The notes: generated from the letters alone by a model not told the origin. A stretch of DNA of 64,000 nt from Arboricoccus pini (GCF_900187945.1 NZ_FYEH01000002.1:124001-188000); one strand, 5' to 3'; numbered from the stretch's first letter, positions 1 through 9,741 are shown. A program made the numbers and translations.

Positions 1-965
1 CGAACCCCGGCACCGTTGTCGCGGATCTCGACCGTAATCGGCAGCTCCAGGCGTTCTGAACTATTCGGCACGCTCATGCGAAGGCCGTGCTGATATTGCG
101 TGGAAATCGTAATCTGGCCCGAATCTGCCGGAGCTGCCTCGGCCGCATTCTTAATCAGATTGAGGAATGCTTGAATCAGCCGGTCACGGTCACCCTCCAC
201 ATCCGGCAGCGACGGATCGTAGAGCTCGACGATGCGGTGGCTGCGTGCAAATCCATTCTCGGCGATCCGACGGACATGCTCGAGGACCTGATGGATATTC
301 ACGGGCTCTCTGGCGATCGTTCCAGGCTCCGCGAACTCCTCCATGCGGTCGACCAGATTGCAGATGCGGTCCGCCTCATCACAGATGAGCTTCACCAGGA
401 CCTTGTCGTCGTCTTCAATGTAGGGCTCGAGCAACTGCGCCGCACCTCGGATGCCCGAGAGTGGATTCTTGACCTCATGCGCCAGCGTCGCCGCCAGTGC
501 CGCCACAGACCGGCTCGATCCGCGATTGCCCAATTGCTGATCGAGGCGCCGTGCCATCGAACAGGGATGCAAAATAGCGAGAACCTGTCCCGGCGCTTCA
601 ATGATCGGTGTTAAATGGCTGTCAACGGTCATTGTCTCACCGCGCGCCAGCGCCAGTTCCACGGCATAATCGGAAATGGAGCTGCCGCTCTTCTGCACCT
701 GTCGTGCCAGATCGACGAGTTTTGCATGCGGGCCAAGAAAGCCCTCGATCGACCGCCCCTGCAGTGTAGTCCAACTCGCACGAAACAGATGCTCGGCCGC
801 CGGATTGGCGGCAATGAAATGCAGGTCGGAGTCGAGGGCGAAAACGGCGCTTGGGAGATTGCTCAGCATGATCTCCGAGCGCATCTCCGCACGTTCCACG
901 ACCGCGGCCGGGCGCCGCAACTGTGCATCCATGGAGTCGATTACCATCTGACCTGAGCTGCCCAT
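1..965 (-). CDS. ntrB: Nitrogen regulation sensor histidine kinase NtrB (GlnL), 3' end cut by window edge
   Basis: This is the sensor kinase that phosphorylates and dephosphorylates NtrC in response to nitrogen status signalled by PII. The 321 residues present read through without a stop to base 1. A PAS-like domain occupies about residues 30-135. The phospho-acceptor box LAHEVKNPLSGIRG follows, with the histidine at 163, then the N box LNLIKNAAEA (about 269-278) and the start of the G1 box, DNGAGV, where the sequence is cut. The HEVKNPLSGIRGAAQLLE string is specific to NtrB. An ATG at 947, preceded by AGGTCAG, is an alternative start. It is divergent from ispDF. The dusB gene that often precedes ntrB in this class is not here. 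The ATPase end of the catalytic domain, and presumably ntrC, lie outside the window. Confidence 0.93.
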   Translation of the reverse strand, partial: MGSSGQMVIDSMDAQLRRPAAVVERAEMRSEIMLSNLPSAVFALDSDLHFIAANPAAEHLFRASWTTLQGRSIEGFLGPHAKLVDLARQVQKSGSSISDYAVELALARGETMTVDSHLTPIIEAPGQVLAILHPCSMARRLDQQLGNRGSSRSVAALAATLAHEVKNPLSGIRGAAQLLEPYIEDDDKVLVKLICDEADRICNLVDRMEEFAEPGTIAREPVNIHQVLEHVRRIAENGFARSHRIVELYDPSLPDVEGDRDRLIQAFLNLIKNAAEAAPADSGQITISTQYQHGLRMSVPNSSERLELPITVEIRDNGAGV

Positions 966-972
966 TAGCTAA

Positions 973-990
973 GCATCAAAACAGTGATGC
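973..990. promoter_or_regulatory. Perfect inverted repeat GCATCA-N6-TGATGC upstream of ntrB
   Basis: Two 6-base arms flank AAACAG, 8 bases before the ntrB start, in the 121-base divergent gap with ispDF. It could be an operator or a leader hairpin. Its spacing is 3 bases longer than a classical NtrC site, so I do not call it one. TTGACC at 1016-1021 on the plus strand could be the -35 of ispDF, but no good -10 follows. Confidence 0.3.
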
Positions 991-1086
991 ACAACATTCA
1001 GGCAAGCTATAGGCGTTGACCTGGAGAGCAACAAGAGGAATGAGCTTGAGGAGAAGCACAGTTTTGCGCGGCAGCCATCTTCCGCT

Positions 1087-2265
1087 ATGATCACAGTCGG
1101 AAAATCATTGAATCGAAGCCCTTTGACCACCATCGCCCTCATCGTTGCCGGCGGCAGCGGCAATCGCTTTGGCGGTGCGTTTCCCAAGCAATATGTGGAC
1201 CTTGACGGGGTCCCTATCCTACGGCGGACGGCGCAGGCGTTCATCTCACATCCTGCAATCAGTCGGGTCCTCGTCGTCATCGGGCCGGGCCATGACGAGT
1301 TCTATCGGCGGGCCTGCGGCGATCTCGACCTGTTGCCTCCCGTGACAGGCGGCGCGGATCGCCAGGCATCGGTTCATCGCGGCTTGGAGGCGGTTGCCCA
1401 TCTCGGCGCGCAACAGATTCTCATCCATGACGGGGCTCGGCCATTTGTTTCGCGGACGCTGATCGATCGAGTGCTCAATGGACTAAACGGGCGGCAAGCG
1501 GTCGTACCCGTCCTGCCGGTTACGGACACGTTGCGACGTTTTGCGGATGGCATCGCTGTGGGGGAGATCGCACGAGATGGTCTCTATCGCATGCAAACCC
1601 CGCAGGGATTCGATTTTGCCATGATTCTAAAGGCGCATCGTGCCCATGCCGGTCGCGCGCTGACGGATGATGCGGCGCTTGCCGCCGTAGCGGGAGTGGA
1701 TGTGCATATGACTGAAGGTGACCTCGCGAACGTCAAGATAACAACCGTGGACGATCTGGCTGCACGTAGGCCGGATTGGCTGACGCTCACGGGTCAGGGT
1801 TTCGACGTGCATCGCCTGGTCCCGGATCGACCCCTTTGGCTCTGCGGAGTCGAGATCCCCTTCGAACTCGGCCTGGCCGGTCATTCCGATGCCGATGTCG
1901 GCCTGCACGCACTGACAGACGCTATTTTGGGAGCGATTGGCGCCGGCGATATCGGCGTCCATTTTCCGCCCACGGACGAGCGATGGCGCAACGTCGATTC
2001 GGCGATCTTTCTGGCGCGAGCGCTCGAAATGGCCGGCGAACAGGGAGGACGCCTCGTTCATGTCGACATTACGATCATTGGCGAGCGACCGAAGATCGGC
2101 CCTCATAGAGCAGCTATCCTGTCGCGGCTCTCTCAACTGCTCGGACTCGAGCCCGATCGTATCGGTTTAAAGGCCACGACGACCGAGGGCCTTGGCTTTA
2201 CCGGCCGGGGCGAAGGACTGGCAGCTCAGGCGGTGGCGACGTTGATACTAAGGAACAGATCATGA
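1087..2265 (+). CDS. ispDF: Bifunctional IspD/IspF enzyme of the MEP isoprenoid pathway
   Basis: This fused enzyme makes CDP-methylerythritol from MEP and CTP (IspD) and cyclises the phosphorylated product to MEcPP (IspF). The 392 residues match the fused alphaproteobacterial form. The IspD half begins with the CTP-binding loop LIVAGGSGNRFGG (about 18-30) and has HDGARPF near 118. The IspF half starts near 235 with GQGFDVHRL and carries the zinc motif DADVGLHALTDAI and the C-terminal TTTEGLGFTGRGEG. The two intermediate steps (IspE and others) are encoded elsewhere. The last codons overlap the next gene in an ATGA junction, suggesting translational coupling. No convincing Shine-Dalgarno precedes the ATG at 1087, but no better start exists before the conserved loop. 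Confidence 0.96.
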   Translation: MITVGKSLNRSPLTTIALIVAGGSGNRFGGAFPKQYVDLDGVPILRRTAQAFISHPAISRVLVVIGPGHDEFYRRACGDLDLLPPVTGGADRQASVHRGLEAVAHLGAQQILIHDGARPFVSRTLIDRVLNGLNGRQAVVPVLPVTDTLRRFADGIAVGEIARDGLYRMQTPQGFDFAMILKAHRAHAGRALTDDAALAAVAGVDVHMTEGDLANVKITTVDDLAARRPDWLTLTGQGFDVHRLVPDRPLWLCGVEIPFELGLAGHSDADVGLHALTDAILGAIGAGDIGVHFPPTDERWRNVDSAIFLARALEMAGEQGGRLVHVDITIIGERPKIGPHRAAILSRLSQLLGLEPDRIGLKATTTEGLGFTGRGEGLAAQAVATLILRNRS

Positions 2266-2744
2266 GCCCGGATAACGAGGAGCTTTGCCGCTCTCTCCTC
2301 GCCCGGTGTCGGGCCCGTCACTGGACGCTGGCAACGGCCGAGAGCTGTACTGGCGGTCTGATCATCGCGCGATTGACCGATTTCGCCGGCTCTAGCGACG
2401 TCATCGATCGTGGTTTTGTAACCTACAGCAATGCCGCCAAGACCGAGATGCTGGGTGTGGATGCCACCCTCATCGCCAGCCTTGGCGCCGTCAGTAAAGA
2501 GGTGGCATGCGCCATGGCTGCGGGCGCACGCCGAACCGCTGCCGTCGATCTCGCCATCGCCGTCACCGGCATAGCTGGGCCAGGCGGCGGATCTCCGGCC
2601 AAACCGGTTGGGACGGTCTTCTTCGGCATTGCCACGCCGAGCGGCATTGAGGACGACCATCAAGTTTTTGCCGGCGATCGATCGACTATTCGAGCATCAA
2701 CGCTCGACCATGCCCTAAAGCTGGCCCTTCGCGCTTGCGGTTAA
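2262..2744 (+). CDS. pncC: CinA C-terminal domain protein (nicotinamide-nucleotide amidohydrolase, PncC)
   Basis: This 160-residue stand-alone CinA C-terminal domain is predicted to deamidate nicotinamide mononucleotide to nicotinate mononucleotide in NAD recycling. Diagnostic motifs are ATAESCTGGL (about 22-31, catalytic serine), FVTYSNAAKTEMLGV, and TGIAGPGGG with the following PVGTVFFGIA. The start overlaps the ispDF stop by four bases, so the two are probably co-translated. It faces the coq10-like gene; the 61 bases between them hold only a weak GTTGC/GCAAC stem. The matching N-terminal CinA domain is encoded separately at 43701-44456. Whether the two proteins cooperate cannot be read from sequence. 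Confidence 0.93.
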   Translation: MSPDNEELCRSLLARCRARHWTLATAESCTGGLIIARLTDFAGSSDVIDRGFVTYSNAAKTEMLGVDATLIASLGAVSKEVACAMAAGARRTAAVDLAIAVTGIAGPGGGSPAKPVGTVFFGIATPSGIEDDHQVFAGDRSTIRASTLDHALKLALRACG

Positions 2745-2805
2745 GACGCGATAGCGCGCTTCACGAGGTTGCTTCTCCGCCCCTGCAACGCGTTAAAGGG
2801 GACAG

Positions 2806-3261
2806 CTAGACGGTGGCATGGCCAATCGACGGGCCATAGAGTTCGTTGGCCCGCTCCTCGAAAGCGCGCACCATACGCTGGACGGCCTCGTTGAAGAGCA
2901 AACCGATCAGCCCCTGCAAGATGCGTGATTTGAACTCAAAATCGACGAAGAAATCGACGATGCAGCCGCCCTCCCCGTCCTCTTCGAAACGCCAGCGGTT
3001 TTTCAAATAACGAAAGGGTCCGTCGATATATTCGACGTCGATCTGCCTTGGGTGGTCGAGAACGACTTTGGAGGTGAAGCGCTCGCGATAGACCTTGAAG
3101 GAGACGATGAGGTCGGCGAAGAAGACATCACCTTGGCGTCGGGTGATCCTGCAGGCTTTGCACCACGGCAGAAACTCCGGGTATTTATCCACTTCGGCGA
3201 CGACGTTGAAAACCTGCTCCGGCGTGTAAGGCAGGCGCCTCTTCTCACTATGAACTGGCAT
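2806..3261 (-). CDS. Coenzyme Q-binding COQ10 / RatA-family START-domain protein
   Basis: A 151-residue SRPBCC/START-like protein of the Coq10/RatA family. In mitochondria and alphaproteobacteria this family binds ubiquinone and supports respiratory function; the E. coli relative RatA was described as a ribosome-binding toxin. Sequence support: the N-terminal YTPEQVFNVVAEVDKYPEFLPWC, a central FADLIVSFKVYRERFTSKV, and the DFFVDFEFKSRILQGLIG helix. It follows lipA with a TGATG junction (its ATG shares bases with the lipA stop), so it is likely the last gene of the pdh-lipA operon. The position next to pyruvate dehydrogenase and lipoate synthesis fits a respiratory role better than a toxin role; that is inference. 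No antitoxin partner is adjacent. Confidence 0.88.
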   Translation of the reverse strand: MPVHSEKRRLPYTPEQVFNVVAEVDKYPEFLPWCKACRITRRQGDVFFADLIVSFKVYRERFTSKVVLDHPRQIDVEYIDGPFRYLKNRWRFEEDGEGGCIVDFFVDFEFKSRILQGLIGLLFNEAVQRMVRAFEERANELYGPSIGHATV

Positions 3262-4220
3262 CAGACAAGCGCGGCCGTCGACACGTCAGGAACGAGGCCG
3301 CCAAGGACTCTCTCGCGGGCTTCCCGCAATCGAGCGAAATCGTCGCCGGCATGATAAGAGGAGCGCGTGAGCGGCGAGGCCGAGACCAGCAGGAACGCCT
3401 TCGCCCGCGCCATCCTGGCATAGGATTCGAAATCTGCCGGCGGGACGAAGCGCTCGACCTTGTGATGACGCGGCGTCGGCTGGAGATACTGACCGATGGT
3501 CAAGAAATCGATCTCGGCTGAACGCATGTCGTCCATGACCTGGAAAATCTCGCGCCGCTCTTCGCCCAGCCCTACCATCAGGCCCGATTTTGTGAAGATG
3601 TGCGGATCCAATTCCTTCACCCGCTGCAGCAGGCGCAGCGAATGGAAATAGCGGGCACCCGGCCTGACGGTCCGATAAAGGCGCGGCACCGTTTCGAGAT
3701 TGTGATTGTAGACGTCCGGTTTTGCCTCGACGACGATTTCGAGCGCACCCTTTTTCCGCAGGAAGTCAGGGGTCAGGATCTCGATCGTGGTTGCCGGTGA
3801 CGCGGCACGGAGCGCGGAAATGCAGCGCGCGAACTGCCTGGCACCGCCATCCGGCAGATCGTCACGATCCACCGAGGTGATGACCACATGCTCCAAGCCC
3901 ATCTCGGCGATGGCCTCGGCCAAATGCTGCGGCTCCAGGGGATCGACGGCACGTGGCATGCCTGTCTTGACGTTGCAGAACGCACAGGCCCGGGTACAAG
4001 TATCTCCCAGAATCATTACCGTCGCGTGCTTCTTTTGCCAGCACTCGCCAATGTTGGGGCAAGCGGCCTCCTCACAGACCGTGTGCAGCCCTTTCTCACG
4101 CATCAGCCGGCGCGTGGCATGGTAGCCTGCGGAGACGGGCGCCTTGACCCTGATCCAGTCCGGCTTCTTGCGGGTAGCTGGTGTCTGGACGTGCGGCGGG
4201 GTGATCGTGAGCGTAGCCAT
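3261..4220 (-). CDS. lipA: Lipoyl synthase LipA (radical SAM)
   Basis: LipA inserts two sulfur atoms into octanoyl groups on the lipoyl domains of 2-oxoacid dehydrogenases. I use the ATG at 4220 (319 residues), just after the lpdA stop; an upstream in-frame ATG at 4256 would overlap lpdA. Cysteines 49, 54 and 60 ([12 protein letters not shown]) bind the auxiliary cluster. Cysteines 75, 79 and 82 (CTRACAFC) bind the SAM cluster. The C-terminal RSSY motif ([13 protein letters not shown]) supplies the conserved serine. Placement directly after the pyruvate dehydrogenase genes, whose E1-beta and E2 both carry lipoyl domains, links maturation to its substrate. lipB is not in the window. Confidence 0.97.
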   Translation of the reverse strand: MATLTITPPHVQTPATRKKPDWIRVKAPVSAGYHATRRLMREKGLHTVCEEAACPNIGECWQKKHATVMILGDTCTRACAFCNVKTGMPRAVDPLEPQHLAEAIAEMGLEHVVITSVDRDDLPDGGARQFARCISALRAASPATTIEILTPDFLRKKGALEIVVEAKPDVYNHNLETVPRLYRTVRPGARYFHSLRLLQRVKELDPHIFTKSGLMVGLGEERREIFQVMDDMRSAEIDFLTIGQYLQPTPRHHKVERFVPPADFESYARMARAKAFLLVSASPLTRSSYHAGDDFARLREARERVLGGLVPDVSTAALV

Positions 4221-4224
4221 GGCT

Positions 4225-5625
4225 TCAGAAGTGGATGGCACGACCGTAAGCGTCAAGCGCCGACTCGTGCATCATCTCGGAGAGCGTGGGATGGGGGAAG
4301 ATCGTGTTGAAAAGATCTTCCTCGGTGGCCTCCATGGTCCGGGCGATCACATAGCCCTGAATCAATTCGGTGACTTCGGCACCCACCATGTGGGCACCCA
4401 GCAACTCGCCGGACTTGGCATCGAAGATGGTCTTCACCATGCCCTCGGGCTCGCCAAGGGCGATCGCCTTGCCGTTGCCGATAAAAGGAAAGCGACCGAC
4501 CTTGACCTCGTAACCGGCATCCTTGGCCGCCTTCTCGGTCAACCCGACACTTGCGACCTGCGGCGTGCAATACGTACAGCCCGGGATTTTGGTCACATCC
4601 AACGTGTGCACGTGCTCAAGGCCGGCGATCTTCTCGACGCACATGACGCCTTCGTGGCTGGCCTTGTGCGCCAGCCACGGTGCGCCGACGATATCGCCGA
4701 TCGCGTAGATGCCGGGCTCGTCCGTGCGGCAGTATTGGTCAACGACGATGTGAGTCCGATCGACCTTCACCTTCGTCGTCTCAAGGCCGAGATTCTCGAC
4801 ATTGCCGACGATTCCCACCGCCATGATCACACGATCAACCTGGATCTTCTCGGCCTTGCCGTCGACCTCGATCGAGGCCGTCACCGAGTCGGTGCCTTTC
4901 TCCAACGCCTTGAGTGCGACGCCAGCGCGAATCTTGATGCCGCGCTTCTCGAACTGCTTGTGCGCGAAGGCCGAGATTTCCTCATCCTCAACCGGCAGGA
5001 CACGTGGCAGCGCTTCGACCACGGTCACATCGACGCCCATTGAGCGATAGAAGCTCGCGAACTCGATGCCGATCGCGCCCGATCCCACGACCAACAGCGA
5101 TTTCGGCATGACCTGGGGCACCAATGCTTCGCGATAGGTCCAGATCAGCTTGCCGTCGGCCTCGAGGCCCGGCAACTGGCGGGCCCGGGCTCCAGTGGCC
5201 AGGATGATATACTTGGCCTTGACCTGGCTCTGGCCACCGGCCTTGAGTTCGACTGCGAGCGTGCCCTGGCCCGCAAGCCTGGCGGTACCTTCAATGACGG
5301 TGACCTTGTTCTTCTTCAAGAGGTGGGCCACGCCCCTTGAGAGCTGGTTGGCCACCTGCCGTGAACGCTTGACGACCGCTGCGGTATCGAAGCGGATATT
5401 GTCCGCCTCCAGGCCGAAATCCTTGAGATGGTGCAGCGTGTCCATGATGTCGGCCGAGCGGAGCAGGGCCTTTGTCGGAATGCAGCCCCAGTTCAGGCAG
5501 ATACCGCCCAACTGATCACGTTCGACCAGAGCTGCCTTCATCCCGAGTTGTGCCGCTCGAATCGCGGCGACATAGCCGCCAGGTCCGCCGCCGACGACCA
5601 CGAGGTCGAATGTTTGTTCGGCCAT
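4225..5625 (-). CDS. lpdA: Dihydrolipoyl dehydrogenase (E3)
   Basis: This FAD enzyme reoxidises dihydrolipoamide of the pyruvate dehydrogenase complex, passing electrons to NAD. The chosen ATG at 5625 gives 466 residues, the usual E3 length. An open frame extends 51 codons further but those residues are not conserved. It shows the FAD-binding [18 protein letters not shown] (about 8-25), the redox-active pair C43/C48 in [13 protein letters not shown], an NAD-binding [14 protein letters not shown], and the C-terminal HPTLSE catalytic His-Glu. It lies 79 bases after pdhC, with a stem-loop in the gap, and 4 bases before lipA. A start at 5640 (MVEKN) is possible. Confidence 0.97.
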   Translation of the reverse strand: MAEQTFDLVVVGGGPGGYVAAIRAAQLGMKAALVERDQLGGICLNWGCIPTKALLRSADIMDTLHHLKDFGLEADNIRFDTAAVVKRSRQVANQLSRGVAHLLKKNKVTVIEGTARLAGQGTLAVELKAGGQSQVKAKYIILATGARARQLPGLEADGKLIWTYREALVPQVMPKSLLVVGSGAIGIEFASFYRSMGVDVTVVEALPRVLPVEDEEISAFAHKQFEKRGIKIRAGVALKALEKGTDSVTASIEVDGKAEKIQVDRVIMAVGIVGNVENLGLETTKVKVDRTHIVVDQYCRTDEPGIYAIGDIVGAPWLAHKASHEGVMCVEKIAGLEHVHTLDVTKIPGCTYCTPQVASVGLTEKAAKDAGYEVKVGRFPFIGNGKAIALGEPEGMVKTIFDAKSGELLGAHMVGAEVTELIQGYVIARTMEATEEDLFNTIFPHPTLSEMMHESALDAYGRAIHF

Positions 5626-5646
5626 GTTTTTCTCAACCATTCCATT

Positions 5647-5672
5647 AGCTTGAGCAATGCGGCTCGCAAGCT
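5647..5672 (-). other. Intergenic stem-loop between pdhC and lpdA
   Basis: AGCTTG (5647-5652) pairs with CAAGCT (5667-5672), and an inner AGC pairs with GCT after a two-base bulge. It sits in the 79-base gap 22 bases upstream of the lpdA start. It has no T-tract, so it is more likely an mRNA processing or stability element than a terminator. Confidence 0.35.
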
Positions 5673-5704
5673 GCATCGACACTTCGCTATTTGCCTCGCG
5701 GTCC

Positions 5705-7069
5705 CTAGAGCAGCAGTGAAAGGGGCTCTTCGACGAGCTTCTTGAATTCCGCCAGGAATTCGGCACCGAGAGCACCATCCACGACCCGGTGATCGACGGA
5801 CAGCGTTACCGTCATCATCGTCGCGATCTTGATCTCGCTGCCGACGACAATGGCGCGCTTTTCACCGGCGCCGACGGCGAGGATGCAGGCTTGCGGCGGA
5901 TTGATGACCGCTGCGAATTCACGAATGCCGAACATGCCAAGATTGGAGATGGAAAAACCGCCACCCTGGAATTCCTCAGGCTTGAGCTTGCCCTCGCGGG
6001 CCCGCTTGGCCAGGTCCTTCATCTCGTTCGAGATCGTCGCCAGGCCTTTCTGATCGGCCTTTTTGACGATCGGCGTGATCAGGCCACCTTCGATCGCCAC
6101 GGCCACCGAGACGTCGATATCCTTGAAGCGAAAGACCTTGTCGCCACCCCAGGCGGCATTGGCGTCAGGCTTGCGCTTCAAGGCCACGGCCACGGCCTTG
6201 ATGACGAAATCGTTGACCGACAGCTTATAGTCGGCGCCAGCACGCCCATTCAGCGTCGCCCGCATGTCCATCAGCGCATCAAGATTGACGTCGATCGTCA
6301 GATAGAAATGCGGGATCGTCTGCTTCGACTGTGTCAGCCGCTTGGCGATCGTCTTGCGCATTGTGTTGAGCTGAATGACGTCATGCGGCGCGCTCGGTAC
6401 CTCGATCGGTGCCGCGACCGACTCGGCCACGTCCGCCGCCCTCGCCGGCGCTGGACTTGCCGCTGCCGGTGCAGAGGGTGCGGCCTGCACAGGCGTACCC
6501 TTTTCGGCAGCCTCAATATCGGCCTTGACGATCCGCCCGTGCGGTCCGCTGCCCTTGAGCCCGGAAAGGTCGATCTTGGCAGCTGCCGCGAGACGCTTTG
6601 CCAGCGGGCTGGCAAAAATCCGTCCGCCACCGTCGCTTTGCGGGATGCTGGCGGATGACGGAGACAGATCGGCCCCTCCCGTGCGGCCATCATCCTTTGG
6701 CGCGTCGGCGACTTCCGCCGCCACGGCCTTGGCGGGCGCGGATGCCGGTGGCGTCGACGGGACCGAACTGGCCTCAGGCTTTTCCGACGTGCTGCTCCCT
6801 GCCGAATTCAGGGTAGCGGGATCTTCGCCATCCTCGAGCAGAAGGCCGATCACCTCATTGACCTTGACCCCCTCGGTACCCTCGGGAACGACGATCTTGC
6901 CGAGCTTGCCCTCGTCGACGGCTTCGAACTCCATCGTCGCCTTGTCGGTCTCGATCTCGGCGATGATGTCGCCGGACTTGACCTCGTCACCCTCCTTCTT
7001 GAGCCAGCGCGCGAGGTTGCCCTCCGTCATCGTCGGCGACAGAGCAGGCATCAAAATCTTGATGGGCAT
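5705..7069 (-). CDS. pdhC: Pyruvate dehydrogenase E2, dihydrolipoyllysine acetyltransferase
   Basis: The E2 core transfers acetyl from lipoamide to CoA. The 454 residues hold one lipoyl domain (about 1-80, lipoylated K43 in ETDKATMEF), a flexible Ala/Pro linker, a peripheral subunit-binding domain (about 150-187, [16 protein letters not shown]), a second linker, and the catalytic domain. That domain ends with [16 protein letters not shown], where His and Asp are the acetyltransfer residues. The first about 66 codons are nearly identical in DNA to those of pdhB (see the repeat entries). Order pdhA-pdhB-pdhC-lpdA is the standard alphaproteobacterial operon; the gap to pdhB is 22 bases. Confidence 0.97.
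   Translation of the reverse strand: MPIKILMPALSPTMTEGNLARWLKKEGDEVKSGDIIAEIETDKATMEFEAVDEGKLGKIVVPEGTEGVKVNEVIGLLLEDGEDPATLNSAGSSTSEKPEASSVPSTPPASAPAKAVAAEVADAPKDDGRTGGADLSPSSASIPQSDGGGRIFASPLAKRLAAAAKIDLSGLKGSGPHGRIVKADIEAAEKGTPVQAAPSAPAAASPAPARAADVAESVAAPIEVPSAPHDVIQLNTMRKTIAKRLTQSKQTIPHFYLTIDVNLDALMDMRATLNGRAGADYKLSVNDFVIKAVAVALKRKPDANAAWGGDKVFRFKDIDVSVAVAIEGGLITPIVKKADQKGLATISNEMKDLAKRAREGKLKPEEFQGGGFSISNLGMFGIREFAAVINPPQACILAVGAGEKRAIVVGSEIKIATMMTVTLSVDHRVVDGALGAEFLAEFKKLVEEPLSLLL
6859..7057. repeat. Lipoyl-domain direct repeat, copy in pdhC
   Basis: These 199 bases match 8291-8489 in the same orientation without gaps, with only about 11 differences by eye, most of them synonymous. They encode most of the lipoyl domain of E2. 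The similarity stops at the linker, so the unit is the domain rather than the gene. Confidence 0.9.
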
Positions 7070-7091
7070 GACGTTGTTCTCGTTCTGCTGG

Positions 7092-8501
7092 TCAGTCGCG
7101 GTAACAGACGGCCTTGACGGCCGCGACGATATCTTCGACCTGCGGCACTGCCAGCTTTTCGAGATTGGCCGCGTAGGGCATGGGCACGTCCTTGCCCGTC
7201 ACGCGGGCGACGGGCGCATCGAGATAATCGAAGGCATGCTCCATCATCTGGGCACAAAGCTCCGAGCCGATGCCTGATTGCGGCCAGCCCTCTTCCACCG
7301 AGACGAGACGGTTCGTTTTCTTAACGGATTTGACGATCGTCTCGACGTCGAGGGGGCGGATCGTGCGCAGATCGATGATCTCGGCGTCGATCCCTTCCTT
7401 GGCCAATAGCTCAGCCGCCTCGAGGATGCGAGCCAGCATCAGCGAGAAGCCGGTAAGGGTGACATCCTTGCCCTGGCGCAGCAGCTTCGCCTTGCCGATC
7501 GGCACGACATAATCGTCGAGTTTCGGCACCTCGAAGCTATGACCGTAGAGAACCTCATTCTCGAGGAAGATCACGGGATTGGGATCGCGGATCGCCGCCT
7601 TCAAAAGACCCTTGGCATCGGCCGCACTATAGGGAGCCACGACCTTCAGTCCCGGCACGTGGCTGAACCAGGAACTGTATTCCTGGCTGTGCTGGGCGGC
7701 TACACGTGCCGCCGCTCCATTGGGACCGCGAAAGACGATGGGGGCACCCATCTGGCCGCCTGCCATATAGAGAGTCTTAGCGGCGGAATTGATGATCTGG
7801 TCCATGGCCTGCATGCCAAAGTTCCAGGTCATGAATTCGACGATGGGCCGTAGACCCGCCATCGCGGCACCGACGCCAAGGCCGGCAAAGCCATGCTCCG
7901 TGATCGGCGTGTCGATAACTCGCTTATCGCCGAACTCCTCGAGCAGGCCCTGGCTGACCTTGTAGGCGCCCTGATACTGCGCGACCTCCTCGCCCATGAG
8001 GAAAACATCGGGGTCGCGCCGCATCTCCTCGGCCATGGCATCGCGAAGCGCTTCACGAACCGTCATCGTGACCATCTCGGTCCCTTCGGGAACGTCGGGC
8101 TCGACGGGCTGCGGGCTTTGCTGTGGGAGGGCGGCGCTATCGCCGGCGGGCTTTTTCTCCCCGGCTGGCGCATCAACCTTCTTTACGCTTGCCTCGGCTG
8201 ATACCAAGGACTCGGATGACTTGCCATTGGGCTGGGAAGTAGCCGAACCGTCAGTCTCATCATCGCCAAGCAAGGTGGCGATCGGCGTGTTGACCTTGAC
8301 CCCCTCGGTACCTTCGGGAACGAGGATCTTGCCGAGCTTGCCCTCGTCAACGGCCTCGAATTCCATCGTCGCCTTGTCGGTCTCGATCTCGGCGATGATG
8401 TCGCCGGATTTGACCTCGTCACCCTCTTTCTTGAGCCAGCGCGCGAGGTTGCCCTCCGTCATCGTCGGGGACAGTGCCGGCATCAGAATTTCGGTGGGCA
8501 T
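7092..8501 (-). CDS. pdhB: Pyruvate dehydrogenase E1 component subunit beta, with N-terminal lipoyl domain
   Basis: E1-beta pairs with PdhA to decarboxylate pyruvate with thiamine diphosphate. The ATG at 8501 (469 residues) is preceded seven bases upstream by AGGAGG, which settles the start against a longer frame to 8558. Residues 1-80 form a lipoyl domain (K43 in ETDKATMEF), followed by a Ser/Pro/Ala linker. The transketolase-like beta subunit begins near 145 ([21 protein letters not shown]) and includes [17 protein letters not shown] and [17 protein letters not shown]. An E1-beta with its own lipoyl domain is known from alphaproteobacteria such as rhizobia and Zymomonas. The lipoyl DNA closely matches that of pdhC. 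Confidence 0.97.
   Translation of the reverse strand: MPTEILMPALSPTMTEGNLARWLKKEGDEVKSGDIIAEIETDKATMEFEAVDEGKLGKILVPEGTEGVKVNTPIATLLGDDETDGSATSQPNGKSSESLVSAEASVKKVDAPAGEKKPAGDSAALPQQSPQPVEPDVPEGTEMVTMTVREALRDAMAEEMRRDPDVFLMGEEVAQYQGAYKVSQGLLEEFGDKRVIDTPITEHGFAGLGVGAAMAGLRPIVEFMTWNFGMQAMDQIINSAAKTLYMAGGQMGAPIVFRGPNGAAARVAAQHSQEYSSWFSHVPGLKVVAPYSAADAKGLLKAAIRDPNPVIFLENEVLYGHSFEVPKLDDYVVPIGKAKLLRQGKDVTLTGFSLMLARILEAAELLAKEGIDAEIIDLRTIRPLDVETIVKSVKKTNRLVSVEEGWPQSGIGSELCAQMMEHAFDYLDAPVARVTGKDVPMPYAANLEKLAVPQVEDIVAAVKAVCYRD
8291..8489. repeat. Lipoyl-domain direct repeat, copy in pdhB
   Basis: Second copy of the 199-base unit at 6859-7057, spaced 1432 bases away in the same orientation. It encodes the lipoyl domain of E1-beta. 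Two direct repeats this similar can recombine or undergo gene conversion. Confidence 0.9.
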
Positions 8502-8576
8502 GCGTAGCCTCCTGGAAAAGAGCGACCCTTGGACCCGAACCAATGGCGGGTCGAGCAAACACGAACGGGACTGGAC

Positions 8577-9632
8577 TTAGGCATCGATCAGGATGTCGGT
8601 CCAAAGCTCCTTCGCGTCAGGCTCAGGGCTTTCCTGCGCGAACTTCGCCGCGTCATTGACGATGTCGCGAATTTCCTTGTCGATCGACTTGAAGCTGTCC
8701 TCGTCGCCGTGGCCGCCATCGATGATGAGCTTGCGCAGCCGATCGATCGGGTCATGCCGCTCGCGCATCTCCTGGACTTCCTCGCGCGTGCGGTACTTAC
8801 CGGGGTCGGACATCGAGTGACCACGATAGCGATAGGTCAGGGCCTCGAGAATGAAGGGACCGCTGCCTTCACGAATATGGGCCATGGCCGTTCCAGCGGC
8901 TTCCTTGACGGCCAGGACGTCCATGCCATCCACCTGTTCGCCAGGAATGCCGTAGGCGCTGCCGCGATGACAAAGATCGGGCGTGGCCGAGGCTCGCTGG
9001 ACCGAAGTGCCCATGGCGTAGCGATTATTCTCGATCACGTAGAGGATAGGCAACTTCCAGAGAGCCGCCATGTTGAAGCTCTCATAGACTTGGCCCTGAT
9101 TAACCGCTCCATCGCCCAAGTAGCAGACGCAAAGCCCGCCATCGCCGCGATATTTATGCGCGAAGGCAATGCCAGATCCCAAAGGCACCTGGGCGGCTAC
9201 GATGCCGTGGCCGCCATAAAATTTCTTTTCCTTGGCGAACATGTGCATCGAGCCGCCTTTGCCTTTGGAGTAGCCGGCAGCCCGTCCCGTCAGTTCCGCC
9301 ATGACCCCTTTGGGGTCCATGCCCTTCACCAGCATGTGGCCATGATCGCGATAACCCGTGATCATCGAATCGCGGTCTTCAAGCTGGGTCTGGATGCCCA
9401 CGGCAACGGCTTCCTGGCCGATGTAGAGATGGCAAAAACCGCCGATCATCCCCATGCCGTAGAGTTGGCCAGCCTTTTCCTCGAAGCGCCGCACCAAAAG
9501 CATCTGCCGGTACATGGCCAGCAAGGCTTCTGTCGACGGCGTCTGGCCTGCGGCTTTCGCCGGCGTTTGGCGACTGGCCGTATTTCTCTTCGAGCGCGTC
9601 GTTGAGGAGCTGGTTGGCTTGGCACTGCTCAT
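8577..9632 (-). CDS. pdhA: Pyruvate dehydrogenase E1 component subunit alpha
   Basis: The 351 residues form the thiamine-diphosphate-binding alpha subunit of pyruvate dehydrogenase. The TPP motif runs from GDGAVNQGQVYESFNMA to VIENNRYAMGT. Other conserved stretches are MLLVRRFEEKAGQLYGMG and YRYRGHSMSDPGKYRTREEV. The first about 35 residues (Ser/Thr/Lys-rich, ending in QTPSTEALLAMY) are a low-complexity extension common in alphaproteobacterial PdhA. A GAGGA lies 12 bases before the ATG. It is first in the pdh group and 241 bases after ftsB, so a promoter for pdhA probably lies in that gap, although I could not identify one with confidence. Confidence 0.97.
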   Translation of the reverse strand: MSSAKPTSSSTTRSKRNTASRQTPAKAAGQTPSTEALLAMYRQMLLVRRFEEKAGQLYGMGMIGGFCHLYIGQEAVAVGIQTQLEDRDSMITGYRDHGHMLVKGMDPKGVMAELTGRAAGYSKGKGGSMHMFAKEKKFYGGHGIVAAQVPLGSGIAFAHKYRGDGGLCVCYLGDGAVNQGQVYESFNMAALWKLPILYVIENNRYAMGTSVQRASATPDLCHRGSAYGIPGEQVDGMDVLAVKEAAGTAMAHIREGSGPFILEALTYRYRGHSMSDPGKYRTREEVQEMRERHDPIDRLRKLIIDGGHGDEDSFKSIDKEIRDIVNDAAKFAQESPEPDAKELWTDILIDA

Positions 9633-9725
9633 GCGGCGAGCTTTCCTCTGTCTTGGGCGTTTGGCCGGAGAGGTGCGCGCCCTTCAAGGTCACCGCGCCT
9701 CCACGATCGTTCGCTATCTTGGGCG

Positions 9726-9741
9726 GCGATCTCGCGATCGC
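9726..9741 (-). other. Inverted repeat GCGATC-TCGC-GATCGC in the pdhA upstream region
   Basis: Six-base perfect arms with a 4-base loop lie about 94 bases before pdhA in the 241-base ftsB-pdhA gap (9633-9873). The gap also holds a weak CGGAT/ATCCG hairpin (near 9812-9830) and an AT-richer stretch near 9755-9775 that may contain a promoter. No other feature was recognised there. Confidence 0.25.

Noticed and set aside
973-990. NtrC binding site before ntrB
   Set aside because: The repeat is symmetrical, but its spacing is 3 bases longer than the classical NtrC site and the half-sites differ; kept only as an unnamed inverted repeat.
2806-3261. RatA toxin of a toxin-antitoxin pair
   Set aside because: No antitoxin gene is adjacent and the operon context is lipoate and pyruvate dehydrogenase; the COQ10-like reading fits better.
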